64,000 nucleotides of DNA, from NCBI RefSeq assembly GCF_014217565.1, contig NZ_CP043661.1, positions 7,254,001-7,318,000 of the forward strand, given 5' to 3'. The translations under genes were made by a program, and so were the position numbers. Positions 25,185 to 35,183 of this stretch are shown here, one piece after another. The DNA comes from Kribbella qitaiheensis. Its GTDB lineage: Bacteria; Actinomycetota; Actinomycetes; Propionibacteriales; Kribbellaceae. Position 1 is the first letter of the stretch. The number at the start of each line of letters is the position of its first letter. Below the pieces are notes generated by a model. The model was not told where the DNA came from. It saw only the letters and a list, made by a program, of their open reading frames with translations, and ran no database searches.

Positions 25185-26243
25185 ATGACTGCCGGTACTA
25201 CGGCGCGCGGGTTCACCTGGCCGCAGGTGCTCAACCCGCTGCTGCGCCATGAAGACCTCGACGCGTCGGCGACGGCGTGGGCGATGGAGCAGATCCTGTC
25301 CGGCGCGGCCTCCCCGGCGCAGCTGGCCGGGTTCGTGATCGCGCTGCGCTCCAAGGGCGAGACCGTGATCGAGGTCGAAGGCCTGGTCGCGACCATGCGC
25401 GACTTCGCCACCCGCATCGACGTACCGGGCCGGACGCTGGATGTTGTCGGTACCGGTGGTGACCAAGCCCACACGGTCAATATCTCTACGATGTCCGCGA
25501 TCGTTGCGGCCGGCGCTGGGGCGAAGGTGCTCAAGCACGGCAACCGGGCCGCCTCCTCGAAGTGCGGCGCGGCCGACGTGCTGGAAGAGCTGGGCATCCC
25601 GCTGGATCTGACCGCCTCACAGGTGGCCGCGGTGGGGGAGGTGGCCGGAATCACCTTCTGCTTCGCGCCCGCGTTCCATCCCGCGTTGCGGTATGCCGCA
25701 GTACCGCGTCGTGAGCTGGGTGTGCCGACTACGTTCAACTTCCTTGGGCCGTTGGCGAATCCGGGCAATCCGTCGGCGCAGGCTGTCGGGGTCGGGGACA
25801 GCCGGATCGCTGGGCTGATGGCCGGCGTACTGGCTCGCCGCGGGATCGACGCGTTGGTGTTCCACGGCGACGACGGGCTGGACGAGCTGACCACGATGAC
25901 GACGTCGCAGGTGTGGACGGTCGGACGTGGTGTCGCGGAAGGGCCCGAGACCCTGGATCCGCGGGAGTTGGGGATCGTGCCGGTTCCGGCGGAGGCGTTG
26001 CGGGGTGGGGATGCGACGTACAACGCGAAGGTGGTCCGGTCGCTGCTCGACGGTGAGCGCGGGGCGGTGCGCGACGTAGTACTGCTCAATGCCGGTGCCG
26101 CGTTGGCCGCGCACGATGCGAGCACGGGCCCGTTGGTCGAGCGGATTCGCGCTGGGATGGATCGGGCGGTGGAGGCGATCGACTCCGGTGCGGCGAGGGC
26201 GTTGCTGGACCGCTGGATCGCTGCCTGCGCTGAGGTTCGCTGA
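25185..26243 (+). CDS. trpD: Anthranilate phosphoribosyltransferase
   Basis: 352 aa from ATG 25185. The PRPP loop VGTGGDQAHTVNIST, the KHGNRAASSKCGAADVLEELG segment and the GPLANP motif are diagnostic. Reaction: anthranilate plus PRPP to phosphoribosyl-anthranilate, the second step of tryptophan synthesis. It stands apart from other trp genes, as in the mycobacterial block where trpD sits beside qcr genes. Confidence 0.96.
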   Translation: MTAGTTARGFTWPQVLNPLLRHEDLDASATAWAMEQILSGAASPAQLAGFVIALRSKGETVIEVEGLVATMRDFATRIDVPGRTLDVVGTGGDQAHTVNISTMSAIVAAGAGAKVLKHGNRAASSKCGAADVLEELGIPLDLTASQVAAVGEVAGITFCFAPAFHPALRYAAVPRRELGVPTTFNFLGPLANPGNPSAQAVGVGDSRIAGLMAGVLARRGIDALVFHGDDGLDELTTMTTSQVWTVGRGVAEGPETLDPRELGIVPVPAEALRGGDATYNAKVVRSLLDGERGAVRDVVLLNAGAALAAHDASTGPLVERIRAGMDRAVEAIDSGAARALLDRWIAACAEVR

Positions 26244-26286
26244 GCTTTTCTGAGTTTGGAGAACAGCCGCCGGCATTGGTTCTTGG

Positions 26287-26332
26287 AACAACAGCCGCCC
26301 CGCTCCGGGGATTCGGAGCGGGCGGCTTGTTC
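26287..26332. terminator. Bidirectional terminator between trpD and the repeat-protein gene
   Basis: GCCGCCCCGCTCCG (from 26293) pairs with CGGAGCGGGCGGC (26314-26326) with one bulge; the outer AACA/TTGTT extends it. TTGTTCTGT follows on the plus strand, and read leftward the flank is CTGTTGTTCC. It lies between convergent genes. Confidence 0.8.
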
Positions 26333-26345
26333 TGTCTGTGCGGGG

Positions 26346-28340
26346 TCAGCCGCCGATCTTGATCTGGGAGACCTTGGTCCGCCAGACCGGCAACCACTGC
26401 GGGGCCGACCCGGCGAAGTCGCCGATCGACACCGCCGCCGTACCGTCGCCGCGGTCGATCACCGCGATCATGATGACGGAGTACGTCTCCTTCAGCTTCG
26501 GCTTCTTCACCGGGATCCGGCCGGTGATCTCGAAGCCGGCGTGCCCGTTGACGGTGATCGGTCGCCGGGTGACGGCGTACGGCGCGGGCGCCTTTTTCTG
26601 CCCGTCCGAGTACAGCCTGTTGAGAGCCATGCCGCCGGCTGACGCAGCCGCGTCCTTCAGGCCGGCCGGAGTGTTCTTGAACGGGATCGACGCCGGAAGC
26701 TGACCGAACGACACGTAGTTGCCCCAACTGCTCTTGCCGTCGTACTTGTCGTGCACGGTCAGCCAGATGGCGGCACCGCCGTACAACCCGGTCTGCTCGT
26801 AGTAGTCGCCCCAGACCGAACTCATCAACGGCATCGTGTCGTTGTTGGAGGCAACAAGATTGGTCCCGACCACCTTGCCCTCCGGCGGCCGAGTGGTCGT
26901 CGGACTGGCCGACGGATTCACCGTCTTCATCGGCCCCGATTTCGCCGACGGCAAGGCAACAGGCGCAACAGCGTCCGCCTTACTCCAAATCCAATTAGCG
27001 CTCAGCGCGGTGGTCAGCAACGCAACCACCACCAACACCACAGCCCCTACCAATCGAGGCGTCCTAGTGGGATTGCCCCCATCGCCCCTCACTCGCCGTG
27101 GCCCCACCACCCCATACGGCTCCTGCCCCAGGTCCCCTCCCGGCGGCCCACCACCTTGCTGCTGCGCGTGCCCGTACTGCGAAGGACCACCTTGCTGCTG
27201 CCCTTGCCCGTACTGGGAGGCGCCACCCTGCTGCGCTTGCGTATATGGCGACGGCACCCCAGCTTGCTGCCCTTGCCCGTACTCCGACGGCCCACCACCC
27301 TGCGCCGGACCGTACGGAGGCCGCACAGCGCCCTGCCGCCCCGGCTCCCCACCTTGCGGCCCAGGCCCGTACTGCACCCGTCCGTCGCCTTGCGGTCCCT
27401 GCCCATACGGCGGCTGCCCACCGCCTTGCTGTCCAGTCCGGTACGGCGGTTCTCCACCGCCTTGCTGTCCAGCCCGGTACGGCGGTTGTCCGCCGCCTTG
27501 CCTGGGTCCCTGCGGCGGCTGTTGATGGCGCGGAAGCGATTGGCCAGGCAGGTCCTGCGGCTGACCAGGGAACGCCTGTGACTGCTGCCCTTCGACCGGC
27601 GGCACCGGTCGATCCTGCACCGGTCGACGCTGCACCGGCCGACGCTGCACCGGCCGATCCTGTCCGAGCCGTGGTTGCCCAGCTTGTTGCTGTCCGGGAT
27701 GCGTCTGCCCGAGCGGCGGCTGCTGCCCGGAGTACGGCTGCGCGGCCGGCGGTTGACCCGAGTACGGCTGCGCGGCCGGCGGTTGACCGGAGTGCTGCTG
27801 CTCGGTCGTCGGCCGTCCAACGGTTGGCTGCTGTCCGGCGTGCTGCTGCCCGGTTCCTGGCTGACCCGGGTACGGCTGGTCTGCGTGCTGCCGTGCTGCG
27901 GTGGGCGGCTGCACCGGCGTACCAGTTGCTTGCCAGCCTTCCACGCCCGGCCCGTCCACCTGCGAACTTCGCGGGGGAGGCGGCGGCGCAGGCGCCCGCG
28001 ACTGCCCAAGCAACGGATCCCTCGACAGCGCATCCGACTGCGGACCTAACGAGAGCGCATCCGACCCCGGACCTGGCGGCAGCGCGTCCGACCCCGGCCC
28101 TGGCGACAGCGCAGCCGGCCCCGGGCTTGGCGACAGCGTGTCCGGCTGCGGACCGGATGACAGCGGGCCCAGCGGCGGGGCTGTGCGGCGTTGGTCGGGG
28201 GAGGGGGGTGGCTGTGTGTGGAGGTCTTGCTCCTCGGGGGTTTGGGGTGGGCCGGGGGGTGTGGCGGGGCGCGGGGGTGCGCTGTGCCGGGCCGGCGGCC
28301 GCTGGGGCGGTTGCGGGGTTTGGTCCTCGTTCTCAGCCAA
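26346..28340 (-). CDS. Pro/Gln/Gly-rich membrane-anchored protein, paralogue of the upstream gene
   Basis: 664 aa from TTG 28340, overlapping the upstream stop by 8 bp. About 400 residues are low-complexity Pro/Gln/Gly with repeats such as PPYxxGQQGGG and GQPxxxQPYSGQ, presumably cytosolic. A single helix (~430-452, VLVVVALLTTALSANWIW) then leads to an extracytoplasmic ~200-residue domain ending ...VIDRGDGTAAVSIGDF. This end aligns by eye with the end of the neighbouring gene product (VFDLGDGTAVAYISDI), so the two arose by duplication. No enzyme motif seen; function unknown. Confidence 0.8.
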   Translation of the reverse strand: MAENEDQTPQPPQRPPARHSAPPRPATPPGPPQTPEEQDLHTQPPPSPDQRRTAPPLGPLSSGPQPDTLSPSPGPAALSPGPGSDALPPGPGSDALSLGPQSDALSRDPLLGQSRAPAPPPPPRSSQVDGPGVEGWQATGTPVQPPTAARQHADQPYPGQPGTGQQHAGQQPTVGRPTTEQQHSGQPPAAQPYSGQPPAAQPYSGQQPPLGQTHPGQQQAGQPRLGQDRPVQRRPVQRRPVQDRPVPPVEGQQSQAFPGQPQDLPGQSLPRHQQPPQGPRQGGGQPPYRAGQQGGGEPPYRTGQQGGGQPPYGQGPQGDGRVQYGPGPQGGEPGRQGAVRPPYGPAQGGGPSEYGQGQQAGVPSPYTQAQQGGASQYGQGQQQGGPSQYGHAQQQGGGPPGGDLGQEPYGVVGPRRVRGDGGNPTRTPRLVGAVVLVVVALLTTALSANWIWSKADAVAPVALPSAKSGPMKTVNPSASPTTTRPPEGKVVGTNLVASNNDTMPLMSSVWGDYYEQTGLYGGAAIWLTVHDKYDGKSSWGNYVSFGQLPASIPFKNTPAGLKDAAASAGGMALNRLYSDGQKKAPAPYAVTRRPITVNGHAGFEITGRIPVKKPKLKETYSVIMIAVIDRGDGTAAVSIGDFAGSAPQWLPVWRTKVSQIKIGG

Positions 28341-31300
28341 CGTTGATTCCCTTGTAGACCTGGCTTTCGGCCGTCCTCAGGTCCGGTCGGTTCGTGGGGA
28401 TGTCGCTGATGTACGCGACTGCAGTTCCGTCACCGAGGTCGAAGACGGCGACGGTGATCGTCAACACCTTCGCGGCGACCTTCGGCGAGTTCGCCGTGAC
28501 GGACTGCTGGTAGTACCAGCCGGATTTGCCCGACCGCTTGACCGCTCCGTTGCGGAGCGGCTTGAACGTCACCGGGATGTCGCCGTACATCGAACTCTGG
28601 ATCTGCTGCGACAGGTCCGAGGCGGTCGCCTGCGTGTTGCCGTTGAAGATCGTCCCGGTGCCGAGGGCGCCGACGAAGATGTCCGCGTACCAGTCGTTCT
28701 TGCCGTCGAAGTTCTCCTGGAGCAGGACGTACTGCCCGCTCGAGTTGAGCAGTTGAGGTACCAGCCGCTTGCGGTCCGACCACGGCGGCCGCAGTCGCGG
28801 GAACGAGATCGCGTCGGAGGCGATCCGCGAACCCTCGTGCAGCTTGGGGTTCTTCGACTGACCAGGCTTCGTACTGCTCTGCGGATCGGTCGGCTTGCTC
28901 GTCGGTTGCGTGGGTGTCGTCGGGTTCGAGGTGTTGCTGGTCGGACCGCTCGACACAGGTGCCGTCGGGGAAGTGCTCGGGTCGGCCGTCTCGTGATCGC
29001 CACGGTCCTTCAGGATGAAGAACACTCCCGCCACGACGATGAGTACCAGCCCCACCGCCGCCGCAACCACGATCATCGTCTTGTTGCCACCACCACCTGG
29101 TCCGCCCGACCCACCAGACCCCCGCGACCCGCCGCCCCCACGCGAACCGCCGCCGCCCGATCCACCCTCCCGACCCGGCCCGCTCTGGTTGGCGTCCACG
29201 CCGACGCCCCACTGCCCAGCGCCAACCTGTCCAGCGCCGCTCAGCCCAGCGCCAACCTGTCCAGCGCCGCTCAGCCCAGCGCCAACCTGTCCAGCACCGC
29301 CCTGCCCCGCGCCGCCCTGTCCCCAAGGCGCCGGTGCAGTCTGCGTCCCACCGCCCTGCCACTGCTGTCCCGCACCCTGCAGAGCCACACCACCGCTCTG
29401 CCACGGCCCTTGAGCATCGCCCTGATCGCCACCGCCGGCCTGCCAAGCCCCCGCCCCACCCTGACCACCAGCCGCCTGCCAAGAATCCCCCTGAGCACCA
29501 CCAGCACCCGCCTGGCCAGCACCCGCCTGCCACGCCCCACCTTGCACACCGCCGCCCTGAACCCCGGCGCCTTGCTCTCCACCTGCCGCCGGCCAGACTC
29601 CAGCCCCGGCCTGTACGCCGTGGTTGTCGGTTCCAGCGCCTTGTCCGCCAGCAGTCGCCTGCCACGCCCCAGCTCCGCCCTGAGCGTCACCGCCCTGAGC
29701 GTCACCGCCCTGAGCCCCGCTGCCCTGACCACCAGAAGCTGCCTGCCAACCTCCGGCCCCACCCTGCACGTCACCGCCCGCGGTGCCAGCGCCGTGGCCG
29801 CCAGCATTCGCCTGCCACGTTCCGGCTCCGCCCTGAGCGTCACCGCTCTCGGCTCCGCTGCCCTGGTCCCCAGCAGTCGCTTGCCACGTCCCGGGTCCGC
29901 CTTGTGTGCCGTGGCTGTCGGTTCCAGCGCTCTGGCCACCAGTAGCCGCAGCCCACGTTCCAGCTCCGCCTTGTACGTCGCCGCTGTCGACTCCGGCGTC
30001 TTGTCCGGCCGCAGTCGTGGGCCACGGTCCAGTTCCCGCTTGTGCGTGGCCGCTCTGGGGGTCGGCGCCTTGGTTTCCGGCAGTTGTTTGCCAGGTTCCG
30101 GATTCGCCCTGGGCGTCTGTGCTCTGGTCTTCGCCGCTTTGATCGTCGGCTTGGTCCGCGGCGGCCGTCTGCCATGGGCTCCCGGCCGCACGCCAGCCGG
30201 CGCCTTGCTGGGCGCCGTTCTGGGATGGATCGGTCTGGGATTGGGTGCCGCCCGCCTGCCAGATGCCTGACGCAGCCTGTTGCGTCTCTGCTGTCTGCCA
30301 TTGGTTGCCCGCCGACTTCCACGTGGTGGGCGTCTGGTCGGGGGCAGCTGTGTCGGGTTGCGGACTGTTGTCAGTCGTTTGGGATGAGGACTCGCCCTCG
30401 GACTGATTCCAGCCGCCGGTGTTGACCTGGGTTGGTCGCTCGGTCCAGTTCGTCGGCGACCATTCCTGCGCCTGCGAATCCTGGTCGTTGCCCTTCTGCG
30501 CCCAGGAGCCGGCCACCACGCTCGACTGGGCGTCCTGACTGTCGTCACCACTCGCGGTGTCACCACCCCCAGTACCGGCACCCCCAGTACCGCTGCCACC
30601 CGTCGTCGTGCCGCTGCCTGTTTTGCCGCCGTACTCAGCGCTGCCGTCGGCTGTGCCCCAGATGCTCGCGGCTCGGTCACCGGCCTCGGTGCCTCGACCG
30701 GGCCCAGAACGGCCGACCGTCTTCGCGCTGCTTTCGCCGTCGTCCCCAGCGGGCGTACCGGTCACCGGCTCGGCCAGCTTGAGCGTCCACCGACCTTCCG
30801 CACCCTCGTCGCCTGCGCCGTCATCGCCCGCGCCCCCGGAGCCTGCCGTCGCGCCGGTAGCGGGCGTGGTCTTCGGATCGCCTTCAACCGGGGTTTGCTG
30901 GGTCCAGTGGTTGGCAGGAGCCGCGACCGGTGCGTCGACCTGCGTCCACGTGGCCTTGGCCTTCTCCGCCGCACTCACCTTCGCCGCGGCCTCATTCGCA
31001 GCAAGGCCCGCGCTATCCACACCGGAAGTCGGCGCCGCGCTGCCGGTTGCCTGATCGCCCGCCGGGGGCCCCGTCAGTCGCAGAGCCCGCAGCGCCGCCC
31101 GAGCCCGCAGCGTCGCTCGAGGCCGCTGAGGTTGCCGTCTCGTCAGAGGCGGCGACGCCGGAGGTGGTCTCAGGGGCGGTGGCCTTGGTGGCGGGTGCGT
31201 TGGTGGCGGGGTCAGCTGTGGCGGGGTCAGCTGTGGCGGGGTCAGCAGTGGCGGGATCGGCTGGGGACTCGGTGTCGGTTTTGTTGGTCCACTGTGTCCC

Positions 31301-31369
31301 GTTCCACCAGCGGATGGTGTTGGCCTGTCCGGTGGGGTCCGGATACCAGCCCGCGGGAGGGTTGCTCAT
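28333..31369 (-). CDS. DUF2510 repeat-rich membrane protein, frameshifted near its N-terminus
   Basis: Reconstructed as one gene. The 5' part from ATG 31369 holds a DUF2510 domain (PAGWYPDPTGQANTIRWWNG) and a (PATAD)n stretch, then hits a stop near 31014. The remaining ~900 codons are open in another frame, readable upstream as PAGDQATGSAAPTSGVDSAG. The switch is best placed at the GGGGGCCCC run at 31064-31072. Then come ~10 degenerate ~23-residue repeats (GGAGTWQATAGGQGAGT), a Gly-rich stretch with a 30-bp DNA repeat at 29221-29280, one membrane helix (~residue 775), a Ser/Thr/Pro linker and an extracytoplasmic domain shared with the downstream paralogue. Function unknown; DUF2510 is usually an N-terminal cytosolic domain of actinobacterial membrane proteins. 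Confidence 0.75.
29221..29290. repeat. 30-bp tandem repeat inside the DUF2510 gene
   Basis: Two identical 30-bp units (29221-29250 and 29251-29280) beginning GCCAACCTGTCCAGC, plus a partial third. The length is a multiple of three, so the coding frame is kept (GAGLSGAGQV repeat on the minus strand). Confidence 0.9.
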
Positions 31370-31420
31370 GGGTTCACCGTAACTTCAGCTCGTGTCAATC
31401 AGGGGGCGCGGAATCGGCCC

Positions 31421-31708
31421 TCAGACACCGTCCTCCTGGCCCAGGCTGAAGGCTGCCTCCAGGTCGTGGGTGGAGTAGGTCCGGAACGCGATGTGGGTCT
31501 CGGTGCTCAGTACGCCGGGGACGCGGTTCACGTGGTCGGGGATCACGGTTGCGAGGTCGTCGTGGTGTGCGACCCGGATCATCGCGATCAGGTCCAGAGC
31601 ACCTGTCACCGAGTACACCTCGCTGACGCCTTCGATCGCCGCCACCTGTTCTGCGACCTCGGGAATCCGTGCGACGTCGGCCTTGATGAACACGATCGCG
31701 GTGACCAT
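31421..31708 (-). CDS. Stand-alone Lrp/AsnC ligand-binding (RAM) domain protein
   Basis: 95 aa from ATG 31708 (GGAGAGG ribosome binding site). The whole protein is the RAM domain of Lrp/AsnC regulators (MVTAIVFIKADVARIPEVAE; SVTGALDLIAMIRV); there is no helix-turn-helix. Such small proteins form oligomers that bind amino acids and may modulate full-length Lrp proteins. The partner is not in the window. Confidence 0.9.
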   Translation of the reverse strand: MVTAIVFIKADVARIPEVAEQVAAIEGVSEVYSVTGALDLIAMIRVAHHDDLATVIPDHVNRVPGVLSTETHIAFRTYSTHDLEAAFSLGQEDGV

Positions 31709-31766
31709 GTCGTCCTCTCCTCGAAATCCAGAACAAAACCTGCCGCTGAAGCATAGTGCGGCCCAT

Positions 31767-33572
31767 TCAGCTGACCCGGGCCGCACCGATCGGGCGCATC
31801 CGGCGACGGCGTTCGCCGGGGTGGTGGTGTTCTTCGGAGTGCGAGTTGTCGAGGCGGCTCACATGCCGGCCGGCGCCGCTGACCGGGCAGGTCCAGGTAC
31901 CGTCCATCTCGACGAGCCGGACGCCGGGGGAGTCGAGCCAGCGCAGTACGAGCTCGATCTCTTCCGGTGAAGCGCTCGCCACAGGTCCGATTCCGGGCAG
32001 AACGGTCTCGGCAGACGCGCGCAGCATCTCCAGATACTTCCGTGGATCCGTCCCACGCGGGCTGATCCCGGCCGCGGCCAGCCGGCCCCGGCGGATCACA
32101 TGCAACTCCCAGCCGCCATCGTCCGTCCGCCGGGCCGCGCAGATCTCCGCGCACCCCGTCAGCGAAGACATCCGCTGCATCTTGGCGCTGCTCCGCACGA
32201 AAGCACTGAGCCGATCCCGATGCATCGCGGCGTCCTCGAACCGCTCATCGGCCGACAGCACGTCGATCCGCCGATCCAGGGCCTCGACCACCGGCGCCGG
32301 ATCCACGGTCAGTGCCGAACGCAGCGCCGCGACGAATTCGCCGTACGAATCTGCCGAGATCCGCCCGTCGCAAGGCGCCACGCAGCGCCCCATCTCGGCC
32401 AGCACACACGGCGAGACTTGCGGCGTCTTCGACATCCGGACCGTGCATTGGCGGATCGGGAAGGCCTCGTGCAGCGCGGCCATCGCGCGCTCGGCCGTCT
32501 TCCGCGAGCTGAACGGCCCGAGGTACCCGGCCTCGTCGTCGCGGATCTGCTTCACCATCGACAGCCGGGGGAACGGCTCGACCGTGACCTTCAACCAGTG
32601 CTGCCGCTCGGGGAACTTCGATCGCCGGTTGTAGCGCGGTTTGTGCTCCGCGATCAGCCGCAGCTCGCGGATCTCGGCCTCCAGCGACGTACCGCACTCG
32701 ATCCCTCGTACGCCGGTGGCGATGCCGATCATCTCGCCGATCCGGGTGCGCGTCTCCGAGGCGGTGAAGTACGACCGGACGCGAGTACGCAGGTCCTTCG
32801 ACTTGCCGACGTACAGGACCTCGCCCCGGTCGTCGGTGAAGAGGTAGACACCAGGTGCGTGCGGCAACGATTCGGCCAGATGCCGTTTCGCGCGGACCTG
32901 CGGCGCCACGCGAGCGGAGTACGTCTGCAGGTCTTCCAGTGTCTGTACGCCGAGGGAGCCGACTCGCTCGAACAAGCCGTGCAGCACGTCGACGGTCGCG
33001 CGCGCATCGGACAGGGCGCGGTGGTTCGGCGTGGTCGTTGCCCGGAACAACTTGGACAGCGTGCTGAGCTTGCAGTTGGGGGCCTCGTCGGGCGTGATCA
33101 CCCGGCGGGCCAGCAGCGCGGTGTCGACCACCACGAAGTCGGGCCAGTCGTACCCGTGCGCCTGGCTGTCGTGCTTGAGGAAACCCATGTCGAACGGCGC
33201 GTTGTGGGCGACCATCACGCAGCCGCGGGCGAACTCCAGGAACGCGGGCAGCACCGAGTCGATCCGCGGTGACGAGGCAACCATCAGGTCGGTGATGCCG
33301 GTCAGCACCGCGATGAACGGCGGGATCGGCTCGGCCGGATTCACCAGTGTCTGGAACTCGCCGACCAGCTCGCCGCCCCGCACCTTGACCGCACCGATCT
33401 CGGTGATCCCCGATGCACCCGGTGCGCCACCTGTGGTCTCCAGGTCGACCACGCAGAAGGTGACATCGCGCAACGGCGTCCCGAGATCGTCGAAACTGGG
33501 TTGCACACCACGGATCGGCATGGCGTGCCCGGGCGCCGGGGCAGCGGCGTGATCCGGCGATGGACTCCTCAT
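31767..33572 (-). CDS. DEDDh 3'-5' exonuclease fused to a UvrC-like GIY-YIG domain
   Basis: About 601 aa from ATG 33572; the exact start is uncertain (GTG 33578 and ATG 33521 also in frame). Residues ~37-200 are a DnaQ/epsilon-like exonuclease: D43 and E45 (DLETTG), D128 (HNAPFD), H184 and D189 (NHRALSDA). Residues ~238-315 are a GIY-YIG domain (GVYLFTDDRGEVLYVGKS), followed by a UvrC-like Cys-containing region (MGRCVAPCDG). The architecture is the actinobacterial Rv2191-type protein and parallels Cho/UvrC, suggesting DNA repair incision plus end processing. Its place beside trpD/qcr and NlpC/P60 genes matches the mycobacterial order. Confidence 0.92.
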   Translation of the reverse strand: MRSPSPDHAAAPAPGHAMPIRGVQPSFDDLGTPLRDVTFCVVDLETTGGAPGASGITEIGAVKVRGGELVGEFQTLVNPAEPIPPFIAVLTGITDLMVASSPRIDSVLPAFLEFARGCVMVAHNAPFDMGFLKHDSQAHGYDWPDFVVVDTALLARRVITPDEAPNCKLSTLSKLFRATTTPNHRALSDARATVDVLHGLFERVGSLGVQTLEDLQTYSARVAPQVRAKRHLAESLPHAPGVYLFTDDRGEVLYVGKSKDLRTRVRSYFTASETRTRIGEMIGIATGVRGIECGTSLEAEIRELRLIAEHKPRYNRRSKFPERQHWLKVTVEPFPRLSMVKQIRDDEAGYLGPFSSRKTAERAMAALHEAFPIRQCTVRMSKTPQVSPCVLAEMGRCVAPCDGRISADSYGEFVAALRSALTVDPAPVVEALDRRIDVLSADERFEDAAMHRDRLSAFVRSSAKMQRMSSLTGCAEICAARRTDDGGWELHVIRRGRLAAAGISPRGTDPRKYLEMLRASAETVLPGIGPVASASPEEIELVLRWLDSPGVRLVEMDGTWTCPVSGAGRHVSRLDNSHSEEHHHPGERRRRMRPIGAARVS

Positions 33573-33643
33573 GGCCACGACGCTAGAAGGCCCCGCCGAC
33601 AATTCCGCAGGTGACACGCACGCGAACCGACTACGCTCTAGTT

Positions 33644-33754
33644 ATGCGTACTCAAGCGATCACCGCGAATCCGGGCCGCGGGCCCGCTCGTTGTGGTCCG
33701 CATCACTGGCTGAGCCGGCCAGCCGTTCCAGCCGGACTGCGGACCGGTGGCTGA
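33644..33754 (+). CDS. Possible leaderless upstream ORF overlapping the NYN gene start
   Basis: 36 codons from ATG 33644 (MRTQAITANPGRGPARC...), preceded by a TACGCT -10-like hexamer 6 nt upstream, so it could be translated from the very 5' end of the mRNA. It stops at TGA 33752-33754, overlapping the GTG start of the next gene (GTGGCTGA). No family is recognised; it could be a leader for translational coupling or a chance frame. Confidence 0.3.
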   Translation: MRTQAITANPGRGPARCGPHHWLSRPAVPAGLRTGG

Positions 33755-35055
33755 GGCCGGCGCCGCCGCGAGCTCCGCTGCTACCACCCTGCCCGAACCG
33801 GTGCGGCAACGGGTTCTCACCCTCGCCGCCCAGGCTCTGGGGCAGCTGCCCGCGACCGACATCCCCCCACCGCTGCGGCGGTTCGCCAGCTTCGCGCCGG
33901 GCAAGCGCGCCAAGCTCTCGGCGTCGGTGCTCGGACCGATCCTGGATACCGACGATCATTTCCGTCGGCTGATCGCGTTCGAAGTACGGGGTGAGCACCC
34001 CGAGCTGGGCGACGCCGTCGCCGAAGGCATCCCGGTGCCGGCGGCCGAGCCGGTCGAGGTAGCCGCTCTCGCGTACCTGCTGCGCCCGACCGACTGGGAG
34101 CAGCGAGTCGCTGACGCCGCCCAGTTGCCGCCGGAGCAGCCGAAGGTCGACGACGAGGCGATCCACCGGCTCTCCGACCAACTCGATCAGGCCCGCACCG
34201 AGACCCGGCAGGTGCGCGAACGTTTGCGCGAGCAGGTCACCGAACTCAAGGCGGAGAACGTCACGCTCCGGCGCAAGCTGAACGAGGCACGCCAGCGGAT
34301 CACCGGGTTGCAGAGCGACCTCGAGTTGCGCACCGTCGAGGCGAACACGGCCGACGAACGCGTCGACGCGGCACGTACCGAAGTCGACCGTGAGCTGCGC
34401 AAACTCCGGGCCCGCATCACCGAGCTGGAGGCCGTGGAGCACGCTGCACGCCGTACTGCGGGGCAGGAGCGCGAGCTCGCCTCGACCAGGACCCGCCTGC
34501 TGCTGGACACCCTTGTCGAGGCAGCGGGAGGACTCCGTCGCGAACTGACACTGCCGCCCGGGGGAGATCTCCGCCCAGCGGACACGGTCGCCGGCGTGGA
34601 GCCGTCCGCCGCGCCGGTCGGGCGTTCGGCGCCGGATGACGATCCCGCATTGTTCGACGAGCTCCTGGCGCTGCCGCAGGTGCATCTGATCATCGACGGG
34701 TACAACGTCACCAAGACGGCCTGGCCAAATTCACCGCTGCACTCCCAGCGGCAGCGCCTCGTCACCGCGCTCGGCGCGCTGGTGGCACAGCGGCGGATCG
34801 AGGTCACCGTCGTCTTCGACGGCGCCGAGCTCTCCGGGCCCGGTCCAGTTGAACCCACCCCGCGGCGTACGGGTCCGCTTCAGCCCCGCCGGCGTCATCG
34901 CCGACGAGGTCATCCGCCAACTCGTCCGCGCCGAACCTCCCGGCCGCCCGATCGTGGTCGTCTCCACCGACCGCGAGGTAGCCGAAACCACCGTCGCGAT
35001 GGGCGCCCGGGCCTTGTCGGCGACCAGCCTGATCGCCCGCATCAACCGCGCCTAG
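33747..35055 (+). CDS. NYN-domain (YacP-like) putative ribonuclease, frameshifted in the NYN domain
   Basis: Starts at GTG 33747. Residues ~1-130 are a conserved helical domain, ~140-240 a coiled coil (RETRQVRERLREQVTELKAE), and then an NYN/PIN-like domain begins with LIIDGYNVTKTAWPN and FDGAELSG. After about 34840 the frame is lost; the rest of the NYN domain (PRGVRVRFSPAGVIADE ... IVVVSTDREVAETT) continues in the +1-shifted frame to the stop at 35053-35055. The GGGCCCGG/CCCACCCC region at 34835-34862 is the likely indel site. The conserved Asp residues (DGYN, DG, STDRE) are present across the two frames. YacP-like proteins are RNases in RNA processing. Confidence 0.75.
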
Positions 35056-35183
35056 TTCCTGTCCTGGCCGCCCGGCGTCGGGGCAGGGGGCAACGGGTTG
35101 TCCGCGGAAAGTGTCGGAAGGGCCCTCTAGCGTCCTTTTCAGCCGGGTGCAAGTCCGGGTGCTTCCCCACTTTGGAGGACGTT

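Noticed and set aside
26751..28357. Long plus-strand Ala/Pro-rich frames over the repeat-protein gene
   Set aside because: Antisense of low-complexity coding repeats; no domain or ribosome binding site.
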